A stretch of DNA of 5,668 bases from an uncultured Peptoniphilus sp. (GTDB lineage: Bacteria > Bacillota > Clostridia > Tissierellales > Peptoniphilaceae), in contig CAMYEJ010000089.1 in the NCBI GenBank assembly GCA_947254665.1, positions 1-5,668 of the forward strand. The letters are read 5' to 3'. Below the pieces are notes generated by a model. The model did not search any database. It had not been told where the DNA came from and saw only the letters and a program-made list of their open reading frames with translations. The translations under genes and the position numbers were made by a program. How positions within the stretch are numbered: the first letter of the stretch is position 1; each line of letters starts with the position of its first letter. Shown here piece by piece: positions 1-5,236 of the stretch.

Positions 1-1482
1 AAAGAATCGATAACATGGAGTGCGGATAGTTCCAGAAATGTAGTCACTAGAACGATTGATAAGAAGAATACTTCTAAGATAGATAATATTAAAGTTTATA
101 TAAATGACAAATCCCTAACCCAGGACACCAAAGCTTCAAATGGTTCAAAAGACGTGTTCAATATTCTTGAAAACAACAACTCCGTTGAGATCAAGGTGTA
201 CACTTCATTTGCAACTAGTAAAAAAATTGATTTTAGCTACGAACTAAATGATATGACTTCATTGGGTCAAGATATTGGATATTTTTCCTACGATTATTTC
301 AAAGGATTAAAGGACGGCATCAGAAATTTCAAAAGCACAATTACTTTTGAGTACGGTCCATTTGCTGGAAAGGATATTTTCATCAGTTCCACTTCCGATA
401 TTAAGTCAGAGGTTAAGGATGGCAAGATCCTTTTAACCGGAAGTAATATTTCTAAAAATAATTCTGTAAATCTCAAGGTTCTCTACGATATGGATTTTAC
501 AGAGTTTGCTAAGAATAGAACCGAAGATACCTACAAGAGTCTTCTTTCTTCTGCAAAGGAAAATCCGGCGACAGAAAGACCGATTATATATACTTTTATC
601 GCAATTGGGTTTGGAATACTCCTAATTCCATTTGGATACAAACTCTTGAAGCTAGTGCTTTCTACAGACGACGAAGAAAACTTAGTATTCTTAACTGCTG
701 TTGAAGCTGGTTTCTTTTTAAAGGGCAACCAAGTCTTAACAAGGCTTATGGAAGTAACCCTTTTGGAACTGGAAGAAGCTGGTGCGGTGTCCATCACTAG
801 GACCAACTACACTACGAAAAGAGGCAAGACCCGTGCGGACTATATAGTTTCCAAAGAGGACGAATCCAGAATCAAGACATCTTATCAAAGATATTTCTTC
901 GACAAATTGTTTGAACTAAATAATAGTGACGAAATCTCTTTCAAAGAGATTAGAGATATAAGAACAGAAAATGAAGTTAGATTCTTCAGAAACTTTGAAG
1001 ACATAGGAAGTATTTTGAAGAAAAGGCTAATCGAGCTTGGCCTTAAGTACCAAATGCTAAAGGACGTGAAGTTATTTTCACAGGCTGGAGCAATTTCTGC
1101 CCTCTTCCTCGTAGCCTCTGCCTTTACTTTAAATCCTATCATCATACTTATTGCAACCCTTGCACTTATCGGGATTTTGGTAGTAGGTCTGGCTGTCATG
1201 TTTAGGCTCACTCCAAAGGGAGATTATGTCTTCAAAAAATATAAAAAGATAGAAAATGATCTAAAAGAAAACTGTGACTCCGAAGATAGCAATGGTATGT
1301 TCTTCTACGGCATGGCTTTTGGTTTTGACTACGGCAATCTCATGACATATAGAGTGGATTATCCATTCTACAGCTTTACCTATGAACTTCTATCCTCTGA
1401 GGACGATTACAAATCATTTAACGAAGCTTTCAATATAGCTACCACTGGTTCATCCACCGGCGGCTCTATAAAGTACAGATAA
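1..1482 (+). CDS. DUF2207-family membrane protein, 5' end cut by window
   Basis: The frame is open from base 1 to the TAA at 1480-1482 (493 visible codons), so the gene begins upstream and its signal peptide is not seen. Visible residues 1 to about 190 are polar and would form the extracellular part. One membrane segment follows at about 195-219 (IIYTFIAIGFGILLIPFGY), then a charged cytoplasmic region whose VFLTAVEAGFFLKG...LLELEEAGAVSI stretch resembles the small helical domain of DUF2207 proteins. A membrane pair lies at about 360-376 and 379-401, followed directly by RLTPKGDYVFKKY, like the 'LTPxG' segment typical of the family. The C-terminus is Ser/Gly/Thr-rich (TTGSSTGGS), a short version of the family's glycine-rich tail. 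The biochemical function of DUF2207 is unknown. The gene lies 25 bases upstream of fni with no terminator between, so the two are probably co-transcribed. Family assignment rests on recalled motifs and topology. Confidence 0.85.
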   Translation, partial: KESITWSADSSRNVVTRTIDKKNTSKIDNIKVYINDKSLTQDTKASNGSKDVFNILENNNSVEIKVYTSFATSKKIDFSYELNDMTSLGQDIGYFSYDYFKGLKDGIRNFKSTITFEYGPFAGKDIFISSTSDIKSEVKDGKILLTGSNISKNNSVNLKVLYDMDFTEFAKNRTEDTYKSLLSSAKENPATERPIIYTFIAIGFGILLIPFGYKLLKLVLSTDDEENLVFLTAVEAGFFLKGNQVLTRLMEVTLLELEEAGAVSITRTNYTTKRGKTRADYIVSKEDESRIKTSYQRYFFDKLFELNNSDEISFKEIRDIRTENEVRFFRNFEDIGSILKKRLIELGLKYQMLKDVKLFSQAGAISALFLVASAFTLNPIIILIATLALIGILVVGLAVMFRLTPKGDYVFKKYKKIENDLKENCDSEDSNGMFFYGMAFGFDYGNLMTYRVDYPFYSFTYELLSSEDDYKSFNEAFNIATTGSSTGGSIKYR

Positions 1483-1507
1483 TTATTACTACAACTAGGA
1501 GAATAAT

Positions 1508-2545
1508 ATGAGAAAATATAGAAAAAGAGAGCATATAGAAAATTATTTAAGATCTAGTTTTACTGGCAATCCATTATTTGACGATGTGATGCTTATGCAC
1601 AATTCCCTTCCAGAATGTGATTTCTATGAAGTGGATACTTCTACTATGTTTTTAAACAAAAAGATCAACTTCCCACTGATGATCAATGCCATGACTGGCG
1701 GATCTGATTTCACAGAGGATATAAATAAGGATCTTTCTAAAATTGCAAAAGAGTTCAATCTTCCTATGGCAGTCGGTTCACAAACCGTTGCAATTGAAGA
1801 TAAGGATGCTATAAGAAGTTTTAAGATTGTAAGGGATAATATGAAGGACGGAATCGTTCTAGGCAATCTATCTGGACGAGCAACCCTTGACGAAGCTAAG
1901 TTCGCAGTGGAAATGATCGGCGCAGATGGACTACAAATACATCTAAACCCTGCCCAAGAGCTTGCAATGGAAGAAGGAGATAGAACTTTCAGAGGCATCT
2001 TAACAAATATAGAAAAGATTGTATCTTCATTGGACGTTCCTGTCATCGTAAAAGAAGTAGGCTTCGGCATGAGCAAGGACGTGGTTAAAAAATTATATGA
2101 CATCGGAGTTAGAATCGTCGACGTGTCTGGCTACGGCGGAACCAATTTCATGGAAGTAGAAAATCTAAGAAATCCAGAAAATGATCTATCAGAACTATAT
2201 TCCTGGGGAATTCCAACGGCGATGAGCGTCATCGGAGCTAAATCTTTAGGACTAGATGATCTTCAAATCATAAGTTCCGGCGGAGTTAAAAATTCTCTAG
2301 ACATAGTTAAATCCATCGTCATAGGAGCAGATATGGTAGCAATCTCAGGAGAAATTCTATCCTACCTAATTCATGGCGGATACGAATACACCATGCAATA
2401 CCTGGCAGGTCTAATCTACAAGACCAAAATCGTCATGACCTTAACTGGAGCGAAAAATATAGAAGAACTAAAAGACTCAAAATATTTAATCACAGGAAGA
2501 TTGCAAGATCTCCTCTGTGGATGCAAATCAAAGTATAGTAAATAA
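1508..2545 (+). CDS. fni: Type 2 isopentenyl-diphosphate delta-isomerase (FMN-dependent)
   Basis: This cytoplasmic enzyme interconverts isopentenyl diphosphate and dimethylallyl diphosphate, using reduced FMN and Mg2+; it balances the two building blocks for isoprenoids such as undecaprenyl phosphate. The 345-residue length is normal for the family. Family motifs appear in order: RKREH at 5-9 near the N-terminus, MTGG at 62-65, VGSQ at 89-92, QIHLNPAQE at 143-151 (Gln150 and Glu151 match the conserved Gln and Mg-binding Glu), VKEVGFG at 181-187 (Lys182, FMN phosphate contact), DVSGYGGTN at 205-213, and SSGGV at 256-260 followed by GAD at 273-275 for the FMN-binding end of the TIM barrel. AGGAG at 1497-1501 lies 6 bases before the ATG and fixes the start. 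The gene follows the DUF2207 gene closely and ends at a hairpin terminator. No other isoprenoid gene is in the window; type 2 enzymes usually accompany the mevalonate route. The C-terminus has two cysteines (LLCGCK), which look incidental. Confidence 0.96.
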   Translation: MRKYRKREHIENYLRSSFTGNPLFDDVMLMHNSLPECDFYEVDTSTMFLNKKINFPLMINAMTGGSDFTEDINKDLSKIAKEFNLPMAVGSQTVAIEDKDAIRSFKIVRDNMKDGIVLGNLSGRATLDEAKFAVEMIGADGLQIHLNPAQELAMEEGDRTFRGILTNIEKIVSSLDVPVIVKEVGFGMSKDVVKKLYDIGVRIVDVSGYGGTNFMEVENLRNPENDLSELYSWGIPTAMSVIGAKSLGLDDLQIISSGGVKNSLDIVKSIVIGADMVAISGEILSYLIHGGYEYTMQYLAGLIYKTKIVMTLTGAKNIEELKDSKYLITGRLQDLLCGCKSKYSK

Positions 2546-2547
2546 AA

Positions 2548-2575
2548 AATCCCTAGCAATAGGGATTATTTTTTT
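2548..2575. terminator. Bidirectional intrinsic terminator between fni and the convergent peptidase gene
   Basis: A perfect 8-bp stem AATCCCTA (2548-2555) / TAGGGATT (2560-2567) encloses a GCAA tetraloop. On the plus strand a T-rich run (2569-2575) follows. On the minus strand the A tract at 2544-2549 gives a matching T run. It starts 2 bases after the fni stop and lies just downstream of the minus-strand stop at 2578, so it can serve both converging genes. Confidence 0.9.
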
Positions 2576-2577
2576 GC

Positions 2578-3213
2578 TTATTTAATTTCTATGGTATTAA
2601 AGGTGTAGGCGTTTAGAGATTTTAGAGAATGGGATAGGTATGAGTAGTCGATAAATCTCTTGTACCTACTCCAATTGTCGTAGACTTCTAGTATATATAT
2701 ATTCATGCCGCGATATTTCAATGAGATGTATCCACTGATGGTTACTGTGTGACGTTTGTACTTTCCAAATCCGATATTCATAAGTAGAGGTCTTCTGTTG
2801 TCAATCTCTCTTTTGATTGGGTTGTAGAAGTTGCCGTTGTAATGTCCCTTGGTTTTGATATCAAGTTCATACTCTTCTGCGGATCTTTTTATAATTTTTG
2901 AAATGGTCATGGGAAGTGTGCCATTAAACACATTGAAAAAATAAATATCCGCCGCATCTTTTATGGTTGAGTAGAGACTCTCCTCCGATTCTGGAAGGAT
3001 TTTAAATTTATCTTGGTGGTACATGAACACTCTAAGTATGGATGCCAAGGTGCAGTTGTTCTTGCCGTCGCCAAATTCACTTTGGACAAACTCTGGAAGC
3101 TCAAGGGATTTAATCTCCGTAACCTCTGCTCCTGGATAGGTCCTGTCAATGTATTCTTCTAGATTTGTGATAATTTCGTAGTCGTTTATATAGTTTAAAA
3201 ATTTTTTAATCAT
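2578..3213 (-). CDS. Putative C39-like / papain-like cysteine peptidase, cytoplasmic-looking
   Basis: The protein has 211 residues. It resembles small Bacillota proteins annotated as C39-like cysteine peptidases. A plausible catalytic set is visible: Cys54 at the start of a helix (KNNCTLASILRVF), His155 in a beta strand (KRHTVTISGY) and Asp179-Asn180 in the next strand (ILEVYDNWS). Asn52/Asn53 just before the Cys could form the oxyanion hole. Order and spacing match papain-fold enzymes (Cys, about 100 residues, His, about 24 residues, Asp/Asn). There is no signal peptide, membrane segment or Gly-Gly leader-processing transporter domain, so it is unlike the bacteriocin-exporter C39 domains and probably acts inside the cell. 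AGGAG (complement of 3221-3225), 7 bases before the ATG, supports the start. It is a single-gene unit, convergent with fni and divergent from tRNA-Pro; I saw no clean promoter in the 100 bases upstream. Substrate unknown. It could also be a non-peptidase papain-fold protein such as an acyltransferase or a transglutaminase-like protein. Confidence 0.7.
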   Translation of the reverse strand: MIKKFLNYINDYEIITNLEEYIDRTYPGAEVTEIKSLELPEFVQSEFGDGKNNCTLASILRVFMYHQDKFKILPESEESLYSTIKDAADIYFFNVFNGTLPMTISKIIKRSAEEYELDIKTKGHYNGNFYNPIKREIDNRRPLLMNIGFGKYKRHTVTISGYISLKYRGMNIYILEVYDNWSRYKRFIDYSYLSHSLKSLNAYTFNTIEIK

Positions 3214-3220
3214 TTAATCA

Positions 3221-3225
3221 CTCCT
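3221..3225 (-). promoter_or_regulatory. Ribosome binding site of the cysteine peptidase homologue
   Basis: CTCCT on the plus strand reads AGGAG on the minus strand, 7 bases upstream of the ATG (complement of 3211-3213). It decides the start of this gene. Confidence 0.8.
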
Positions 3226-3281
3226 ACTTATTCATACCCAATTAATTTAAATAGAAATTTAAAATTATCAGAAAAAAAGAC

Positions 3282-3310
3282 TTGCATATTTTTTTAAATG
3301 CTGCTATACT
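3282..3310 (+). promoter_or_regulatory. Sigma-A type promoter of tRNA-Pro, with extended -10
   Basis: A -35 box TTGCAT (3282-3287) and a -10 box TATACT (3305-3310) are separated by exactly 17 bases. TGC directly before the -10 gives an extended -10 element. The 5' end of the tRNA lies 13 bases after the -10, so the primary transcript would have only a few extra bases for RNase P to remove. Confidence 0.85.
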
Positions 3311-3323
3311 TAATAAGTGACGT

Positions 3324-3400
3324 CGGGGTGTAGCGCAGTTTGGTAGCGCACGTGGTTTGGGACCATGGGGCCGGGAGTTCGAATCTTCTCACCCCGACCA
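3324..3400 (+). tRNA. tRNA-Pro, anticodon UGG
   Basis: A full 77-nt cloverleaf is visible with encoded CCA. The acceptor stem pairs CGGGGTG (3324-3330) with CACCCCG (3390-3396), followed by A73 at 3397 and CCA at 3398-3400. The D stem pairs GCGC (3333-3336) with GCGC (3346-3349). The anticodon stem is 3351-3355 / 3363-3367 with one G:U pair; its loop TTTGGGA carries TGG at 3358-3360, reading CCN proline codons (CCA best). The T arm contains GTTCGAATC. The C1:G72 pair and A73 fit known proline tRNA identity features. It has its own promoter and terminator, so it is a single-tRNA unit. Confidence 0.98.
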
Positions 3401-3409
3401 TTTTAATTT

Positions 3410-3436
3410 GCTTGCCTCAAAGGCAAGCTTTTTTTT
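3410..3436 (+). terminator. Intrinsic terminator after tRNA-Pro
   Basis: A perfect 8-bp stem GCTTGCCT (3410-3417) / AGGCAAGC (3421-3428) with loop CAA is followed by eight T (3429-3436). It begins 9 bases after the tRNA CCA. The HAD gene starts only 30 bases further on and has no obvious promoter of its own, so some read-through may feed it. Confidence 0.93.
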
Positions 3437-3466
3437 ATCCAAATTTTTAGTACAAGGAGGAAGTTT

Positions 3467-4111
3467 ATGAAGTCAATTATATTTGATATGGATGGCACAC
3501 TGGCTGATTCAATGGCGATGTGGAGAAGCCTAGGAATCGATTATTTAAAGAGTCACGGCGTAGAAATAACCGCCACAGATGCCCAAGAGATGACCACCAT
3601 GAGCCTCAAGATGAGTTCCACATACATGAAAGAAAAATTTAAACTTCCATTAACTCCAGAAGAGATATATGACGATATGAGGCATATTGCAGAGGATTTT
3701 TATGCCAAGGAATGTAAACTTAAAGATGGAGCACTTGATGTTTTAGAAGCTTTCCACGAAGCTAATATACCAATGATGCTTGGCACTGGAACTCCAGAAG
3801 AATTCTTCGATCCTTTCTTAAAGAGAGAAGATATGTTCAAGTATTTTAAAGCAATCGCCACCTGTGACGGATTAAATCTAAAGAAGGACGATCCAAAGTT
3901 CTTCTTAACTTGTTGTGAAATGGCAGGCTTTGATCCAAAGGAAACGGTGTTAATTGACGATGCATACTTCGCAATAGTTGCAGCGAAAGAAGCAGGACTT
4001 ACAACTATTTGTATGTATGACGAAGCAAACGACAATATGCTAAGAGAGCTTACACTTTCATCTCATATGTTCATCTCTGATTTAAAAGTTTTAAAGAAGA
4101 TATTTCTATGA
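3467..4111 (+). CDS. HAD-superfamily hydrolase, beta-phosphoglucomutase-like (HAD-IA)
   Basis: This is a cytoplasmic haloacid-dehalogenase fold enzyme of 214 residues, a usual length for the phosphatase/phosphomutase branch with a helical C1 cap. Motif I is DMDGT at 7-11 (Asp7 nucleophile, Asp9 acid/base). The cap covers roughly 15-85. Motif II lies in MMLGTGTP at 103-110 (probably Thr107). Motif III is Lys140 in KKDDPKFF, matching the usual KPDP. Motif IV is VLIDDA at 161-166 (Asp164/Asp165 bind Mg2+), followed by AAKEAGL at 172-178, typical of the family. Substrate cannot be read from sequence; likely a small phosphorylated metabolite. AAGGAGG (3454-3460) lies 6 bases before the ATG. The stop overlaps the vanZ start (ATGA), so the two are translationally coupled. 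No promoter is evident in the short gap after the tRNA terminator. Confidence 0.93.
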   Translation: MKSIIFDMDGTLADSMAMWRSLGIDYLKSHGVEITATDAQEMTTMSLKMSSTYMKEKFKLPLTPEEIYDDMRHIAEDFYAKECKLKDGALDVLEAFHEANIPMMLGTGTPEEFFDPFLKREDMFKYFKAIATCDGLNLKKDDPKFFLTCCEMAGFDPKETVLIDDAYFAIVAAKEAGLTTICMYDEANDNMLRELTLSSHMFISDLKVLKKIFL

Positions 4112-4710
4112 AAATATTATTATTTTTCCTTCCAAGGGGACTTATTTCATTCTTAATAGGATTTTTTCTATGTAGAATAGTAAGGCTCACCCTATTTAAA
4201 GATTTAGTAAATGAATCAAATAGCGATAGAGAGCTAATGATATCAGTGCTAAGCGGATACATCATAATGCTAATGGTATTTATGTTTACGCCGAACTATA
4301 TCATAAGCGGCTCCGGAATAGACTTAACATCAGAAAATTTTGACTTCGTCGGCAATTTTAAAGATAGAATAAATACCGGGTACTGGGGCATAAATCTAAT
4401 CCCATTTGCAACCATGAGATCCTATATAAAGTACAGTGGAATATTCCACGCACTTTTAAATATCCTTGGCAATGTTGTGCTATTTATTCCCATAGGATAT
4501 ATTTTCCCTATGATTCTAAAGAGATATAGAAGCTTAAAAACAATGGCAGTGCTTTCAATCGGCATCTCCCTATTTATCGAGTTTATACAGTTCTTTGTCG
4601 GCAGAAGCTGCGACATAGACGATTTGATTTTGAACCTTGTAGGGGGTATAATTGGGTATACAATCTTTTATTTTACTGGAGATAGGATGAAATCTATCCT
4701 AGGAAGATAA
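4108..4710 (+). CDS. VanZ-family integral membrane protein
   Basis: The 200-residue protein has about five membrane segments, near residues 5-25, 42-62, 113-134, 145-164 and 172-190, with a polar loop at 63-95. VanZ-family landmarks are present: NLIPF at 96-100, NILGNVVLFIPIGY at 118-131, and SLFIEFIQFFVGRSCDIDDLILNLVGGIIGY at 154-184, including Glu158, Gln161, Arg166, the Asp169-Asp172 cluster and Asn176. The family is named for enterococcal VanZ, which gives low-level teicoplanin resistance by an unclear mechanism; most homologues, like this one, lie outside van clusters and should not be read as resistance genes. The ATG overlaps the HAD stop as ATGA; the only upstream SD-like sequence is a weak AAAGAAG (4093-4099), so translation probably depends on coupling. 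The stop codon TAA (4708-4710) abuts the first base of tmRNA. Confidence 0.92.
   Translation: MKILLFFLPRGLISFLIGFFLCRIVRLTLFKDLVNESNSDRELMISVLSGYIIMLMVFMFTPNYIISGSGIDLTSENFDFVGNFKDRINTGYWGINLIPFATMRSYIKYSGIFHALLNILGNVVLFIPIGYIFPMILKRYRSLKTMAVLSIGISLFIEFIQFFVGRSCDIDDLILNLVGGIIGYTIFYFTGDRMKSILGR
4624..4652 (+). promoter_or_regulatory. Candidate tmRNA promoter inside vanZ
   Basis: TTGATT (4624-4629) and a consensus TATAAT (4647-4652) are separated by 17 bases. Transcription would start near 4659, giving a leader of about 50 bases to be removed by RNase P at 4711. A weaker alternative is TTTACT (4672-4677) / TATCCT (4695-4700), also with a 17-base spacer, which would start at or very near the mature 5' end. 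Both lie in vanZ codons, so chance matches are possible, but tmRNA is usually abundant and has no other upstream room. Confidence 0.5.
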
Positions 4711-5047
4711 GGGGGCGAAATTGGTTTCGACAGGGGTAATGAACTTTTAGTAGCGAGCAGTTGTTAGGAACAACTTAAAAAGCCTAAACAAAAATAAACG
4801 AAAACAATAATTTAGCTTACGCAGCATAATAGCGTCATCCGCGGTAGAAGGCCCACGGTCTACTAAGGGTGTCAAATTAAGTGGGACACGAAACTTCGCA
4901 ATGGTTCTAACGAAGTAGGTATTAAGAACCACGCCTTGCAGCAGCTGTCAGTAGCTAACTGCTATGGTCTATAAGAACTGACTGCGCTCGGAGAGACTGA
5001 TTCGGATTTGCTTTTGGACGCGGGTTCGACTCCCGCCGCCTCCACCA
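4711..5047 (+). ncRNA. ssrA: tmRNA (transfer-messenger RNA), one-piece
   Basis: This RNA rescues stalled ribosomes with SmpB, adding a degradation tag. The 5' end has the hallmark GGTTTCGACAGGGG (4723-4736). The acceptor stem pairs GGGGGCG (4711-4717) with CGCCTCC (5037-5043), followed by A5044 and encoded CCA (5045-5047); the third pair is G:U, the alanine identity element. The T arm is GCGGG-TTCGACT-CCCGC (5020-5036), preceded by the conserved TTTGGACG. The tag frame ends at TTA GCT TAC GCA GCA followed by tandem stops TAA TAG (4827-4832). The likely resume codon is GAA at 4800-4802, after TAAAC, giving tag (A)ENNNLAYAA. A stem AGTTGTT/AACAACT (4759-4775) lies in the pseudoknot 1 region upstream of the tag. 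At 337 nt the length is normal for bacterial one-piece tmRNA. smpB is not in the window. Confidence 0.97.
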
Positions 5048-5048
5048 T

Positions 5049-5075
5049 ACTTGCAACTAGCTTGCGAGTTTTTTT
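5049..5075 (+). terminator. Intrinsic terminator after tmRNA
   Basis: An 8-bp stem 5049-5056 / 5062-5069 (one G:U pair) with loop CTAGC is followed by T at 5069-5075. It starts 1 base after the tmRNA CCA end. Confidence 0.88.
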
Positions 5076-5098
5076 ATACATATTTTTAAGGAGAAGAA

Positions 5099-5236
5099 AT
5101 GAAAAGAGACGAAGAACTATTAAGTAAAAAAAGAGCGATAGAGCTTCGAATTGGATATAATTGCAATAAAAAAGGAACAGATTATTTATTTAAACTCTGT
5201 TCCTTTTTTATTGGGCATCCATCCGTTCTGTTTTAG
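5099..5236 (+). CDS. Short hypothetical ORF, possibly truncated 5' remnant
   Basis: A 45-codon frame runs from ATG 5099 to TAG 5234-5236. AAGGAG (5088-5093) lies 5 bases before the ATG, a good ribosome binding site. The first ~20 residues (MKRDEELLSKKRAIELRIGY) are charged and helix-prone, like the start of a real protein. The rest is encoded by an 18-bp inverted repeat with terminator form (5164-5213) and by the start of the AT-rich tail, so codons after about 22 are unlikely to be original coding sequence. It may be the broken 5' end of a longer gene, a genuine small protein, or chance. I do not recognise a family. No clear promoter is seen between the tmRNA terminator and the start. Confidence 0.4.
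   Translation: MKRDEELLSKKRAIELRIGYNCNKKGTDYLFKLCSFFIGHPSVLF
5164..5213. terminator. Long perfect hairpin, bidirectional terminator-like
   Basis: Bases 5164-5181 pair perfectly with 5196-5213 (18 bp) around a 14-nt AT loop. The core is GGAACAGA / TCTGTTCC, flanked by A6 and T6, so it ends in a T run on either strand. On the minus strand it follows directly after a TAA stop (complement of 5208-5210), where a terminator for a minus-strand gene would sit. On the plus strand it falls inside the short ORF starting at 5099. Confidence 0.75.
5213..5224 (+). repeat. Left arm of a 12-bp perfect inverted repeat
   Basis: GGGCATCCATCC here is the exact reverse complement of bases 5616-5627. The arms enclose about 415 bp of AT-rich DNA. 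A GC-rich 12-mer pair is unlikely by chance in such AT-rich sequence. The arm overlaps the last base of the terminator-like hairpin. Confidence 0.6.

Noticed and set aside
1624..2103. 159-codon minus-strand ORF opposite fni
   Set aside because: It is a shadow of a well-supported isomerase gene; low-complexity Ser/Ile-rich translation typical of antisense frames.
3214..3300. Promoter for the minus-strand peptidase gene
   Set aside because: A GATAAT-like -10 (complement of 3264-3269) exists but no acceptable -35 lies at the right distance; not confident enough to annotate.
4108..4710. Glycopeptide resistance gene
   Set aside because: The VanZ family is broad and there are no vanA/H/X/R/S genes nearby; the context is a HAD hydrolase and tmRNA.
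4747..4932. 61-codon minus-strand ORF opposite the tmRNA
   Set aside because: It lies wholly within the tmRNA gene, whose structure is clear; no ribosome binding site or recognisable protein.
5051..5080. Promoter TTGCAA-18-TATACA for the short ORF
   Set aside because: Both boxes overlap the tmRNA terminator hairpin and T run; the match is weak and expected by chance in AT-rich DNA.
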